Shown here one piece after another: positions 1 to 7,926 of a DNA stretch of 58,688 bases. The translations under genes and the position numbers were made by a program. A model generated the notes under the pieces. It saw only the letters and a program-made list of their open reading frames with translations, had not been told where the DNA came from and searched no databases. Within the stretch, counting starts at the first letter, position 1. The number at the start of each line of letters is the position of its first letter. This DNA comes from JAPUDQ01 sp964462335 (GTDB lineage Bacteria > Patescibacteriota > Saccharimonadia > Saccharimonadales > Saccharimonadaceae), in NCBI GenBank assembly GCA_964462335.1, contig CAYWYG010000002.1, positions 1-58,688 on the forward strand. Reading direction: 5' to 3'.

Positions 1-13
1 TAGCCCGTTCCCT

Positions 14-54
14 ACCATGAAATAAGCTAGCACAAGGCTGTCGTATTTCATGGT
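14..54. repeat. Inverted repeat at window edge
   Basis: ACCATGAAATA at 14-24 is repeated in inverted form at 44-54 around a 19-nt loop. It lies downstream of the Clp ATPase stop codon at 146, so it could be a 3' hairpin of that transcript or part of an element that continues outside the window. There is no U-run typical of an intrinsic terminator. No gene is visible in 1-145. Confidence 0.4.
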
Positions 55-145
55 GCGGGATAGGGTAGTCGAAACCCTGTCTCAAGTTTGGAAAACTTGC
101 ATATTAACCGTTATACGAATCCCGCAATGTATGTATTATAACAGA

Positions 146-2524
146 TTAGTTTGTCGTGATATCAGTTTCACCGATCGTGATCACGTCTCCCGGTTGGGCG
201 GAGCCGTCGAGCAGCTTACGCGCGATGAGATTTTCGACGGTACGCTGGACCACGCGGCGCATTGGGCGAGCACCGAGGCGCGGATCGTAGCCAACCGCGG
301 CCAACTTCGCAGCGGCGGCCGGTTCGAGCGTGACAGAGATCTTTTGCGGCGCAAGGGTTTTGTTGACACCCGTGATCATCAGATCGACAACTTTGACTAG
401 TTCATCTTGAGTCAACGGGCGGAACAGCACGATCTCGTCGAAGCGGTTCAAAAATTCGGGACGGAACTGCTGCGTATCGATAAGTTTTCCGACAAACTGT
501 TCTTCGACCTGTTCAAGATCATAGCCCTTGTCGATCAGTTCACGGATCGTATCGGCACCGGCATTGCTCGTTGCAATCACGATCGCGTCACGAAAACTGA
601 CATCACGGTTGTTGATATCGCGCAAGATACCTTCGTCAAGCATTTGCAGCAATGTCGTCAGTACTTTCGGGTGGGCTTTTTCTATCTCATCGAGCAGCAC
701 GACTGAAAATGGCTGTTTCATGATCTGCGCGGTGAGACTCCGCGAATCTTGCGCGCCATCGGCAATTAGACGTGCGACATCAGCCTCTCGCACATATTCG
801 TTCAGATCAATCCGCACCAGCCTATCCTCGCCACCAAAATATACATCGGCAAGCGCTTTGCTGAGCTCGGTCTTACCAACACCAGTCGGCCCGAGAAAGA
901 GAAATGTCCCGATTGGCCGAGACTCGTTGCGCACACCAGCACGCGCACGACGCAGTGCGTCACTCACGACACTCACCGCGCGCGTTTGATTGATCATGCG
1001 CTCATGGATCTGGTCTTCGAGTTTGAGCAGTTTTTGGCGCTCATCGTCGTTGTCGACCCGCGTGACTTTCACCCCACTGGTACTTTCGATACACTTCGCG
1101 ACAGAGGCGGCCGTGATCAGGCCATTCTCCGCATAACTCGCTGCCTGCTCAAGCAACCGGACTGATTTACCAGGCTGAGCAAGATCATGCATGTAGCGTT
1201 CACTCAGCCGATAGGCTTCTTTGAGTGCCTGATACATGTAGGTTACTTTGCGTTGAAATTCCGTCACGATCAGTTGGTCTTGCATGACAAGCATCGTCTC
1301 GGCCTGACTCGCTGATGGTACCGCGACACGGTTGAGTTGCGCGGCCAGACTCGGGTTTCGCTGTGCAATTTCTAGATACCGCTGCTCATCCATCGTCAGG
1401 ACCATGCGCAGACGGCCACCTTCGAGCACCGGCATGAGCGTCGAGCTGATATCGACCGAACCAGGTCGGTCTTCCATAAATAGCTGTGCATCATCGAGGC
1501 AAATGATGATATTTTTGGCGCTAAAGGCCTCGACGAGTAGATGATTGACGAGTGTCTCGAGGTCACTACGCGACTTGGCGGCGCTGATCAATGCACCGGC
1601 ATCGAGACTGATAACTTGGTTGAACTTGAGATTACTCACCACAGGGCTATCAGCCGAGAGCAATGACTCAGCAAATGCCTGCACGACCGTACTTTTGCCC
1701 GAACCAAGCGGCCCTATCAGCGCGACATTTTGTTTGCCCTGACTGCCAAATGTGTCATGCATAAATGTGAGCGCATTGGCATGCGAGTCAAGCCGCACGT
1801 GCAGCAATCCGCCGCCTGCGACGCGCTCGCTAACATTCGTACCAAAACGACTGAGCAGGTTCGCGTAGCCAAAATTCCAATCGCGTGCAATCCCCCCAGT
1901 CTTTTTGGGTCGTTTGCCGTCGTCAATCAGCTGCGACAGGCGTTGGTACCACTGCGCACCATTGGTGAGATCATCTTCATCGAGCTGGAGATGCGGTAGT
2001 AATTGCGTCAGTTGCGGCTGCGTCCGACAGAGCGCCGCGACGATCATGCCACCAGTCAGTAGCTCACTATCGATCTGAGATTGAAGCGTACGAGCAGCCA
2101 TGAGTACTGTCTCGGCGTCAGCCTCACTCGCTGAGCTGAGGTCTTTGATAAAATTGGGCGCGATACCAAACCGCGCCGCAAAAAACTGCCCCGAGCGCGA
2201 ATGCATCGCCGCATCGGCAAGCTGCTGCGGTGAAAAATGTTCGGGTAGGTGGGCAAGCACGCCAGCATCGAGCATATCATCAAGCGCGTCACCCTTGACT
2301 GGCAGCAGCTGTTCGAGTCCATCGCGGTACCACTGCACGATCATGACCGGCAACATACCTGTCCCAATGCATGTCCATCCCAGTGAAAATCCGCGCACCA
2401 ACATGACAATTCCAAGCAAGATAAGCCCTAGCCCGATGACCGTCAGTACTATGATACTACTCGGTGTAAACAACAGCGCGAATTTCGCTCGTTTGGCGCG
2501 GTCACTATGGACACGATAGGTCAT
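146..2524 (-). CDS. Membrane-anchored ClpC/ClpB-type AAA+ ATPase
   Basis: A two-ring AAA+ unfoldase of about 792 residues. A hydrophobic N-terminal region (about residues 14-65) gives one or two membrane spans, followed by a Clp-N-like helical part. The first AAA module has Walker A GPLGSGKST near residue 271 and Walker B IIICLDD near 339. The second has Walker A GPTGVGKT near 545 and Walker B VVLLDE near 608, and ends with the conserved LGARPMRR region. The long middle coiled coil of ClpB is missing. The [LIV]-G-[FL] loop that docks ClpP is not visible after the second Walker B, so a ClpP-independent role is possible (inference). The start is set at the ATG that overlaps the TGA of the upstream gene (ATGA, 2521-2524); an ORF extension to 2611 is judged spurious. 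Confidence 0.88.
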   Translation of the reverse strand: MTYRVHSDRAKRAKFALLFTPSSIIVLTVIGLGLILLGIVMLVRGFSLGWTCIGTGMLPVMIVQWYRDGLEQLLPVKGDALDDMLDAGVLAHLPEHFSPQQLADAAMHSRSGQFFAARFGIAPNFIKDLSSASEADAETVLMAARTLQSQIDSELLTGGMIVAALCRTQPQLTQLLPHLQLDEDDLTNGAQWYQRLSQLIDDGKRPKKTGGIARDWNFGYANLLSRFGTNVSERVAGGGLLHVRLDSHANALTFMHDTFGSQGKQNVALIGPLGSGKSTVVQAFAESLLSADSPVVSNLKFNQVISLDAGALISAAKSRSDLETLVNHLLVEAFSAKNIIICLDDAQLFMEDRPGSVDISSTLMPVLEGGRLRMVLTMDEQRYLEIAQRNPSLAAQLNRVAVPSASQAETMLVMQDQLIVTEFQRKVTYMYQALKEAYRLSERYMHDLAQPGKSVRLLEQAASYAENGLITAASVAKCIESTSGVKVTRVDNDDERQKLLKLEDQIHERMINQTRAVSVVSDALRRARAGVRNESRPIGTFLFLGPTGVGKTELSKALADVYFGGEDRLVRIDLNEYVREADVARLIADGAQDSRSLTAQIMKQPFSVVLLDEIEKAHPKVLTTLLQMLDEGILRDINNRDVSFRDAIVIATSNAGADTIRELIDKGYDLEQVEEQFVGKLIDTQQFRPEFLNRFDEIVLFRPLTQDELVKVVDLMITGVNKTLAPQKISVTLEPAAAAKLAAVGYDPRLGARPMRRVVQRTVENLIARKLLDGSAQPGDVITIGETDITTN

Positions 2525-2898
2525 CGCCATGGCAGCCACCCTGCTAACGTCATGATCAGACCGACGATCGGCGCGGCAGGCAAAAATGGCCAGATGATCA
2601 GCTGCAGACATGCCACGAGCGCAGTGAAAATGATCGTCACGATACCGGCGATCAACACGACGATCCGGACCATTGCCCCGATAAACCGCGATACTGTCCG
2701 ATCGACCCAGGCACGAAATTGCACACCAATCGGGCCGCGGACCGGACCGGCTGAGATCTGCCGAAATGGCGAAAACAATGTCCGCGATATCAAATCAAAC
2801 GAAAAATAATCAAACCATGACGACAGACGCGCTGCCGCTCGTGACGCTTGACGCCGCCACCCTTCGCCGTACCACCACGAAAAAAACGCCAAAAGCAT
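2521..2898 (-). CDS. Small membrane protein, translationally coupled to the Clp ATPase
   Basis: 125 residues with a hydrophobic hairpin near residues 75-118 (two predicted spans) and an amphipathic, Arg/Trp-rich N-terminal half. I do not recognise a family. Its stop overlaps the start of the membrane-bound Clp ATPase by 4 bp, so the two are probably made together and may form one membrane complex (inference). The start ATG sits 6 nt after an extended -10 box (TGC TATAAT, -10 at 2905-2910) and has no Shine-Dalgarno sequence. Confidence 0.75.
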   Translation of the reverse strand: MLLAFFSWWYGEGWRRQASRAAARLSSWFDYFSFDLISRTLFSPFRQISAGPVRGPIGVQFRAWVDRTVSRFIGAMVRIVVLIAGIVTIIFTALVACLQLIIWPFLPAAPIVGLIMTLAGWLPWR

Positions 2899-2904
2899 AA
2901 GCGT

Positions 2905-2910
2905 ATTATA
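2905..2910 (-). promoter_or_regulatory. -10 box, leaderless start of membrane protein/Clp operon
   Basis: TATAAT on the minus strand preceded by TGC (extended -10). Six nucleotides separate it from the ATG at 2898, so the predicted transcript begins at the start codon. Confidence 0.6.
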
Positions 2911-2913
2911 GCA

Positions 2914-3414
2914 CTAAACCGTGCGAGATGATCTCTGATCCCAGTGATTAACCCTTGCGAAGTTTGTGAGTTCAGCCGCCACTTGATCACCGTGCCCAAG
3001 TGGCGTCACTCGGCCATAGACCTTGCGCACCATGCCATCAGGATCAATGATAAATGTCTTGCGCAATATACCTTCACGACCGAACATCTTCTTGCCCCAC
3101 GCACCATACGCGCGAATCGTCTCACCCATCGGATCACTCAGCAGTGTGAAAGAGAGGTGGTATTTAGCTTTGAATGCTCTGTGTTCGTCTGGGGTGTCCA
3201 TCGAAACACCGACAACATTCACCCCATTTTGCACGAGACCATCATGCGCATCACGCAAACTGCAGGCTTCAACGGTACAACCAGGCGTATCATCTTTGGG
3301 GTAAAAATACAGCACGAGCCATTGACCACGAAATTTTGAGAGCTCATATCGTTCGCCATCATCGCCGATCAGCGAAAAACCCGGCGCAATGTATGGAATA
3401 AATTTAGTTGCCAT
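2914..3414 (-). CDS. bcp: Peroxiredoxin, BCP/AhpC-TSA family
   Basis: A thiol peroxidase of 166 residues that should reduce hydrogen peroxide and organic peroxides in the cytoplasm. The thioredoxin-fold core shows FYPKDDTPGCTVEAC: the Cys in PGCT is the peroxidatic cysteine, and a second Cys five residues later fits the atypical 2-Cys BCP type. GVSMDTPDEHRAF and the DPDGMVRKVY region near the end are also typical. The start chosen is MATKF at 3414; it lies 7 nt after a TATAAT box, whereas the longer reading to 3450 runs through that promoter. It is followed by the membrane protein/Clp operon on the same strand. Confidence 0.92.
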   Translation of the reverse strand: MATKFIPYIAPGFSLIGDDGERYELSKFRGQWLVLYFYPKDDTPGCTVEACSLRDAHDGLVQNGVNVVGVSMDTPDEHRAFKAKYHLSFTLLSDPMGETIRAYGAWGKKMFGREGILRKTFIIDPDGMVRKVYGRVTPLGHGDQVAAELTNFARVNHWDQRSSRTV

Positions 3415-3421
3415 ACCTATC

Positions 3422-3427
3422 ATTATA
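3422..3427 (-). promoter_or_regulatory. -10 box, leaderless start of peroxiredoxin
   Basis: TATAAT on the minus strand, 7 nt before the ATG at 3414. There is no Shine-Dalgarno sequence, which fits leaderless transcription. Confidence 0.6.
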
Positions 3428-3575
3428 TACCACCGAAGCCACCCTGACATTCTTGCTCCTCACCAGCTAAAGCTGGCCGTTATTTACCCCAGCAAATAAA
3501 CATCCGTATATCAGTCGCCACTCAAATCATCTGCGCCACACATAAAAACACACGGCAAGCGGATGTTCTCGTGCG

Positions 3576-3652
3576 TGGTCGGGGTGACTGGATTTGAACC
3601 GGCGACCTCACCGTCCCGAACGGTGCGCGCTACCAAGCTGCGCCACACCCCG
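3576..3652 (-). tRNA. tRNA-Pro (anticodon CGG)
   Basis: On the minus strand the cloverleaf reads CGGGGTG...CACCCCG for the acceptor stem, with discriminator A and a genomically encoded CCA (3576-3578). The anticodon arm is CACCG-TTCGGGA-CGGTG, so the anticodon is CGG. The T arm contains GGTTCAAATCC. Length is 77 nt. A TATACT box at 3664-3669 can serve as its -10 element. Confidence 0.95.
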
Positions 3653-3748
3653 ATCTGAAAACAAGTATACTGTGTCTGTTGCGGCATAGCTATAGTCGGA
3701 GCAAGCGCGCTCGCGACGGTGCGGTCACGTTCCTGTGTAGCTAGTGCG

Positions 3749-4315
3749 CTAGAATGACAAGGAATAATCAATCTTTTTGCAATGAGCAATGATCCGCTGC
3801 GCGATGATATAGAGTAACGACCATCCAAGCAAGAACCACCCAATCGTCAAAATGATTACATCGCTTAGCGGAGGATGAGTCATGATTGCACCGTACAATC
3901 CGAGGTAGGGTAAGATACTCACTATCAATTTCGTGCTGAAAAGTACACGTGACGATATCTGGATCTTCTTGCGCTTCGAAACTTTTTTGTCGCGAAGTAT
4001 AGACGGCAAGATGATATCCTGCGCAGCATGCACAACACGTGAGCTTTCGTGGGCGATATAGCCTGGTAATTTTGCGACCACATATACTGTCAGCCCTACG
4101 ACCACAACAAGCACCGCGAGAGCTATCAACAGACTGAACCAAGAAAAATCCCCATTGCCATGATTGACCACTGGTGTCGTCCGTGGCGTCGTCATGATCT
4201 CGAGCGACATAAACCATGGCAATAATGTGACGACCAACCACAGCCATTGCATTGTAAGTGATAGATAGCCGAGCGCACCTAAGACGCTGACAAGTTTTGA
4301 TGTTTTCTGAGCCAT
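3749..4315 (-). CDS. Membrane protein, four predicted spans
   Basis: 188 residues with hydrophobic segments near residues 10-40, 58-82, 112-135 and 148-172, and a charged cytoplasmic loop (RDKKVSKRKKIQ) between spans 2 and 3. I do not recognise the family. It stands alone between two tRNA genes. Its ATG follows a TGA-TATGAT extended -10 box by 6 nt, so its mRNA is probably leaderless. Confidence 0.75.
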   Translation of the reverse strand: MAQKTSKLVSVLGALGYLSLTMQWLWLVVTLLPWFMSLEIMTTPRTTPVVNHGNGDFSWFSLLIALAVLVVVVGLTVYVVAKLPGYIAHESSRVVHAAQDIILPSILRDKKVSKRKKIQISSRVLFSTKLIVSILPYLGLYGAIMTHPPLSDVIILTIGWFLLGWSLLYIIAQRIIAHCKKIDYSLSF

Positions 4316-4321
4316 ATAGCC

Positions 4322-4327
4322 ATCATA
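4322..4327 (-). promoter_or_regulatory. -10 box, leaderless start of membrane protein
   Basis: TATGAT on the minus strand with an upstream TG (extended -10), 6 nt before the ATG at 4315. Confidence 0.5.
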
Positions 4328-4368
4328 TCATTTTTGCTCATTGATCTGGTATCTCAAGAGATATGTGC

Positions 4369-4374
4369 TACAAT
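4369..4374 (+). promoter_or_regulatory. -10 box of tRNA-Pro(TGG)
   Basis: TGC TACAAT (extended -10) ends 13 nt before the mature tRNA 5' end at 4388. Confidence 0.5.
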
Positions 4375-4387
4375 ATAGCGTGATCAT

Positions 4388-4463
4388 CGGGGAGTAGCGC
4401 AGTTGGTAGCGCACGCGGTTTGGGACCGCGGGGTCGCAGGTTCAAATCCTGTCTCCCCGACCA
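4388..4463 (+). tRNA. tRNA-Pro (anticodon TGG)
   Basis: Acceptor stem CGGGGAG/CTCCCCG with discriminator A and encoded CCA at 4461-4463. The anticodon arm is CGCGG-TTTGGGA-CCGCG, giving anticodon TGG. The T arm carries GGTTCAAATCC. Length is 76 nt. It is the second proline tRNA in 0.8 kb, on the opposite strand from the first. Confidence 0.95.
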
Positions 4464-4465
4464 TC

Positions 4466-4494
4466 AAAAAACCAGTCGTCGTGACTGGTTTTTT
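4466..4494. terminator. Bidirectional intrinsic terminator
   Basis: A hairpin with arms AAAAAACCAGTC and GACTGGTTTTTT around the loop GTCGT. It follows tRNA-Pro on the plus strand and the coiled-coil gene (stop at 4512) on the minus strand, so it can end both transcripts. Confidence 0.85.
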
Positions 4495-4511
4495 GTGAGA
4501 CCAGAGATTGA

Positions 4512-4868
4512 TTAGTTCGCACCGCGGTATTCGCGGTCTTCTTTTTCCTCATCGTACTTGGACTGAAGATAATCGCTAAACTGCAGGGCGAATTTTTCGA
4601 TAGTGGCGAAACGGGCTTTGAGATCGATCATGTCATCGCTGATATGCTTGAGACGTATCGCGCCCTCTGGGTCATCACGTCGTTCAGCTTGTTCCATGCG
4701 CTCGAGGCGTTGATCAACCTCACGGATGAGCTGCTCTACCTCGCCGTCATTGTTACCGCGGTTTTTCAGCTCATTCACATCATTCATGATACGCTGGATA
4801 TCAGAGCGAAGGTTGCTCGTCGCATCCTGTACACTCCGTTGAATCTGTCCGTAATCGATGTCTGCCAT
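4512..4868 (-). CDS. Small acidic coiled-coil protein
   Basis: 118 residues, almost entirely helical and charged, with heptad-like spacing (for example VEQLIREVDQRLERMEQAE). There is no signal peptide or membrane span, so it is likely cytoplasmic. No family is recognised. It sits next to rny on the same strand but has its own -10 box (TATACT at 4877-4882) 8 nt before the ATG. Confidence 0.75.
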   Translation of the reverse strand: MADIDYGQIQRSVQDATSNLRSDIQRIMNDVNELKNRGNNDGEVEQLIREVDQRLERMEQAERRDDPEGAIRLKHISDDMIDLKARFATIEKFALQFSDYLQSKYDEEKEDREYRGAN

Positions 4869-4876
4869 ATATGACT

Positions 4877-4882
4877 AGTATA
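4877..4882 (-). promoter_or_regulatory. -10 box, leaderless start of coiled-coil protein
   Basis: TATACT on the minus strand, 8 nt before the ATG at 4868, with no Shine-Dalgarno sequence. Confidence 0.5.
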
Positions 4883-4916
4883 GCGTATTTTATAGACCGC
4901 ATGAATCACAGGTTAC

Positions 4917-5136
4917 GATCTACTACTTGGCGAACCAAGTAGTGAGCCACCGATAGGCAAAATCGTGAGCACTACAGATTGTCATAATTAGCGAGCATTC
5001 GGTGAATTGCCTGCCGACCTTGGGTCGTTTTGAGATAGCTCTCTCGTCGAGATGCGTCTGATTGGCATTTATCTTTGTTCTCAAGGATATACACGTAGAA
5101 GAACATAATGGTATCGGTGATCTACTACTTGGCGAA
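4917..5136. repeat. 18-bp direct repeat across the rny 3' region
   Basis: GATCTACTACTTGGCGAA occurs at 4917-4934 and again at 5119-5136, where it covers the last codons and stop of rny. The downstream copy (relative to rny) is extended into a hairpin, ACTACTTGG-CGAA-CCAAGTAGT (4922-4943), with a stable CGAA tetraloop. I see no gene in the 200 bp between the copies. Confidence 0.6.
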
Positions 5137-6630
5137 TTCGATGGCGCGGGTCTCACGGATGACGTTGACCTTGATCGTGCCTGGGTATTGCATAGTAGAC
5201 TCGATCTTGGTCGCGATATCGCGAGCAAGCTTGATGGCACTGAGGTCATCGATGCTTTGTGGTTTCACGATGACGCGAACTTCACGACCCGCTGAGATGG
5301 CATAGGCTTTGTCGATACCGTCGAAACTCGTCGCGACATTTTCGAGATCGCGCATGCGCTCGACGAAGTTTTCGGCAGAGATATTGCGAGCACCAGGACG
5401 AGCCGCGCTCGCCGCGTCACAGACACGGACGATCAACGCCTCAGGCGTCGTCGCTTCGATATCATCATGGTGTGCTTCGATTGCGTGGACAATTGCATCG
5501 CTCATACCGTATTTGCGGGCTAGTTCGGCACCGATGTGGTGGTGCTTACCCTCAACTTTGTGTGTGACAGCCTTGCCCACATCGTGAAGCAGAGTCGCGG
5601 TCTTGGTGACGCGGACGTCTGCGCCGATCTCTTCGGCGATAAGACCGGCCATATGCGCCATCTCAGTCGAATGCTTGAGGACATTTTGACCATAGCTGGT
5701 ACGGAATTTGAGCTCGCCGAGCAAGCGTACCATCTCAGCTGGGATACCGACGACACCGACTTCGCGTGCCGCGTCTTCACCGGCGCGCGTAATCTCTTTG
5801 TCGATTTCTTTTTGCGCTTTTTCGACAACTTCTTCGATACGGGCAGGGTGAATACGCCCGTCTTTCATCAGCATCTCAAGCGCTGCCCGTGCAACCTGGC
5901 GGCGAATCGGATCGAAGGAGCTCAAGATGATCATACCTGGCGTGTCATCCACCATGATATCGACACCAGTGGCACGCTGAAGCGCCTGGATATTGCGGCC
6001 TTCTTTGCCGATGATACGGCCTTTCATCTCGTCATCGGTCAGTTTGACCGCGGTGACAGTACGCTCGGCAGTGACGTCACTACTCATACGCTCCATTGCG
6101 CTGACGAGGATAGTCTGGGCGCGCTCTTCGGCGTCTTGCATGGCATCTTTTTGTAGTTTGTTGACGAGACCGAGCAGGTCTTGTTTGATATCGCGCTCGG
6201 TCATCTGCATCAATTTGTCAGCCGCGTCCTTCTTGGTCAGCTTGGCGATCTTTTCGAGCTTGTCCTGCTGCTTGGTACGGATATCGCGAATCTCGTTTTT
6301 GAGCGCTTCGACATCATCTTCGCTCTTGCGCAGTTTTTCACTTCGCTGATCGAGCTCTTCGAGTTTGCGATCGAGGTTGGCTTCGCGGTCGGCGACGCGG
6401 TTCTCGGCCTTCTTGAGCTCCTTGCGATGATCGTCTTGTTCACGGCGGGCTTCTTCGGCTACCTTGAGCGCCTCATCTTTGGCCTTTAGTACGATGTCGC
6501 TGGCTTTGTTTTTGGCTTGGTTGATGATCTTGTCAGCCTCAGCGCCAGCATTGCTGCCCCGTCGCTGGTTATAAACTGTCATGCCGCCCACGCCTAAAAG
6601 TGCACCGACAATGGCGAATAGTGCTTCCAT
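5125..6630 (-). CDS. rny: Ribonuclease Y
   Basis: A membrane-bound endoribonuclease of 501 residues that starts mRNA decay. It has an N-terminal membrane anchor (residues 1-20), a long charged coiled coil (about 30-180), a KH RNA-binding domain with GRIIGKEGRN at 204-213, and an HD phosphohydrolase domain with LLHDVGK at 347-353 plus HHHIG at 363-367. Order and length match the family. A Shine-Dalgarno sequence (AAAGGAT) precedes the ATG at 6630, unlike many neighbours. It is transcribed alone. Confidence 0.97.
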   Translation of the reverse strand: MEALFAIVGALLGVGGMTVYNQRRGSNAGAEADKIINQAKNKASDIVLKAKDEALKVAEEARREQDDHRKELKKAENRVADREANLDRKLEELDQRSEKLRKSEDDVEALKNEIRDIRTKQQDKLEKIAKLTKKDAADKLMQMTERDIKQDLLGLVNKLQKDAMQDAEERAQTILVSAMERMSSDVTAERTVTAVKLTDDEMKGRIIGKEGRNIQALQRATGVDIMVDDTPGMIILSSFDPIRRQVARAALEMLMKDGRIHPARIEEVVEKAQKEIDKEITRAGEDAAREVGVVGIPAEMVRLLGELKFRTSYGQNVLKHSTEMAHMAGLIAEEIGADVRVTKTATLLHDVGKAVTHKVEGKHHHIGAELARKYGMSDAIVHAIEAHHDDIEATTPEALIVRVCDAASAARPGARNISAENFVERMRDLENVATSFDGIDKAYAISAGREVRVIVKPQSIDDLSAIKLARDIATKIESTMQYPGTIKVNVIRETRAIEFAK

Positions 6631-6800
6631 ATCGTATCCTTTCTCGATTATCGACGATCTTTACTTGGGAGCGGCATTTGCTATCAGGTCACTAGCCGAA
6701 CGAAAAAGAAAGTCATTGTCCAATAAATTTCGCAAAAACGCTCATACATACCATGTAGTGAGTCGCTTACAATAAACTATAGACGCCTCTACCAGAATGG

Positions 6801-7808
6801 TCAAATCGCAACAGCATAGACCAGTACCCTATCAGAAAACTGGCTGGTCTTGGGATCAAACTTACCGCCACAGGTGATGAGATTGAGCCCTGATTTACCG
6901 GGTTCATAGGGAACGAGAAGTTTCGCCATGTCGACATTTGCAACGGGTACCGTCTCGAGATGTCGTACCGCAAACGTAAATTTCTGTCCATCACCACGTT
7001 CTATTTCGATCGTATCGCCTGCTTTTAACTTCTTCAGATTATAAAATATGCCTTTTTGCGATGGTCCCGACACATGACCGTCGATCAACATCGCACCTGC
7101 CTCACCTGGACGATTACTCCCTCGATACCATGCCGCATCGTGGACGTTTGACGGAACACCGAGCGCATTGTTTCTATTGACACCAACTTGTAGCACTCTC
7201 CCAGATGCACCAATCGCGGGTATGGAGATAAAACGAGGAAGATCTGGTGCGACCGTATATTTTTGTACCGTCGCGGTCTGGGGTTTCTCTTCGGCAGGAA
7301 CCACAGGTTCTTCTTCGGTGGATTTCTCTGCCGATGCGGTCGATGCAGAAAGTACCTGTACTTGCTCTTCGGCTTGATGATTGACGAGCATGCCTTGGAT
7401 ACTCACTCCGAGCCCAAACACAAAGACGAGCCCAGCCATAACATATTGTGGCTTCACAGATCGGACAAGACGGCGGACGATATGACGGCGTCGAAAAATG
7501 CCATCTGCCGTAGCTGCCGAAATGATCTGATCATGCAAGATATGGACGTCGATCGCATCATGGGGCGACACCCCGTGAACTGGGTTACCGACTGACGGCT
7601 TAGCAGGATGATGGTGTCTTCGTATCACTCCATCGATAAATTGGCCTGGTATCTGTACGCTACGTGAGCTTTGCATCTCCATCTGCGGAGACGCCAGCAA
7701 CACCACCTGCGCGCGCGGCGGTACGATCAAACGAGGGCGACGGTATTTGACGACGTCGCGCCCCATAGCGGGACGAATTGGTATGACGAATTTTTCCACG
7801 AATGACAC
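6801..7808 (-). CDS. Sortase (class E/F-like transpeptidase)
   Basis: 335 residues. A basic cytoplasmic N-terminal region of about 115 residues is followed by one membrane span (near 120-142), a Glu/Thr-rich linker, and a C-terminal sortase domain. The catalytic triad is visible: His in LIDGHVSG, Cys in LITCGG, Arg in FSDRVLVYA. Sortases cut a sorting signal between Thr and Gly and attach surface proteins; the neighbour at 7927-9414 ends in such a signal (VPDTG). The start used is GTG at 7808. The unusually long basic N-terminal part could instead mean a later start. A TATACT box lies at 7840-7845. Confidence 0.88.
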   Translation of the reverse strand: MSFVEKFVIPIRPAMGRDVVKYRRPRLIVPPRAQVVLLASPQMEMQSSRSVQIPGQFIDGVIRRHHHPAKPSVGNPVHGVSPHDAIDVHILHDQIISAATADGIFRRRHIVRRLVRSVKPQYVMAGLVFVFGLGVSIQGMLVNHQAEEQVQVLSASTASAEKSTEEEPVVPAEEKPQTATVQKYTVAPDLPRFISIPAIGASGRVLQVGVNRNNALGVPSNVHDAAWYRGSNRPGEAGAMLIDGHVSGPSQKGIFYNLKKLKAGDTIEIERGDGQKFTFAVRHLETVPVANVDMAKLLVPYEPGKSGLNLITCGGKFDPKTSQFSDRVLVYAVAI

Positions 7809-7873
7809 TTTTTATTTTTAGTCTCTAATGTCACTGTTTAGTATACTGCTCATGCATAGCATATGTCAAGACA

Positions 7874-7901
7874 ATAGACCCCTGATCATACAGAGGTCTA
7901 T
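7874..7901. terminator. Hairpin between surface protein and sortase
   Basis: ATAGACCCCTG at 7874-7884 can pair with CAGAGGTCTAT at 7891-7901 (one mismatch). It lies just after the stop of the surface protein. The tail is not U-rich, so it is a weak terminator candidate or an mRNA-stabilising hairpin. Confidence 0.35.
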
Positions 7902-7926
7902 CGTGATATCTATAGGACAGTGTTTC

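Noticed and set aside
2525..2611. Longer N-terminus of the Clp ATPase
   Set aside because: This stretch overlaps the upstream gene, has no hydrophobic or conserved sequence, and an ATGA overlap gives a better start.
3463..3476. Terminator CCAGC-TAAA-GCTGG
   Set aside because: The stem is only 5 bp and no U-run follows on either strand.
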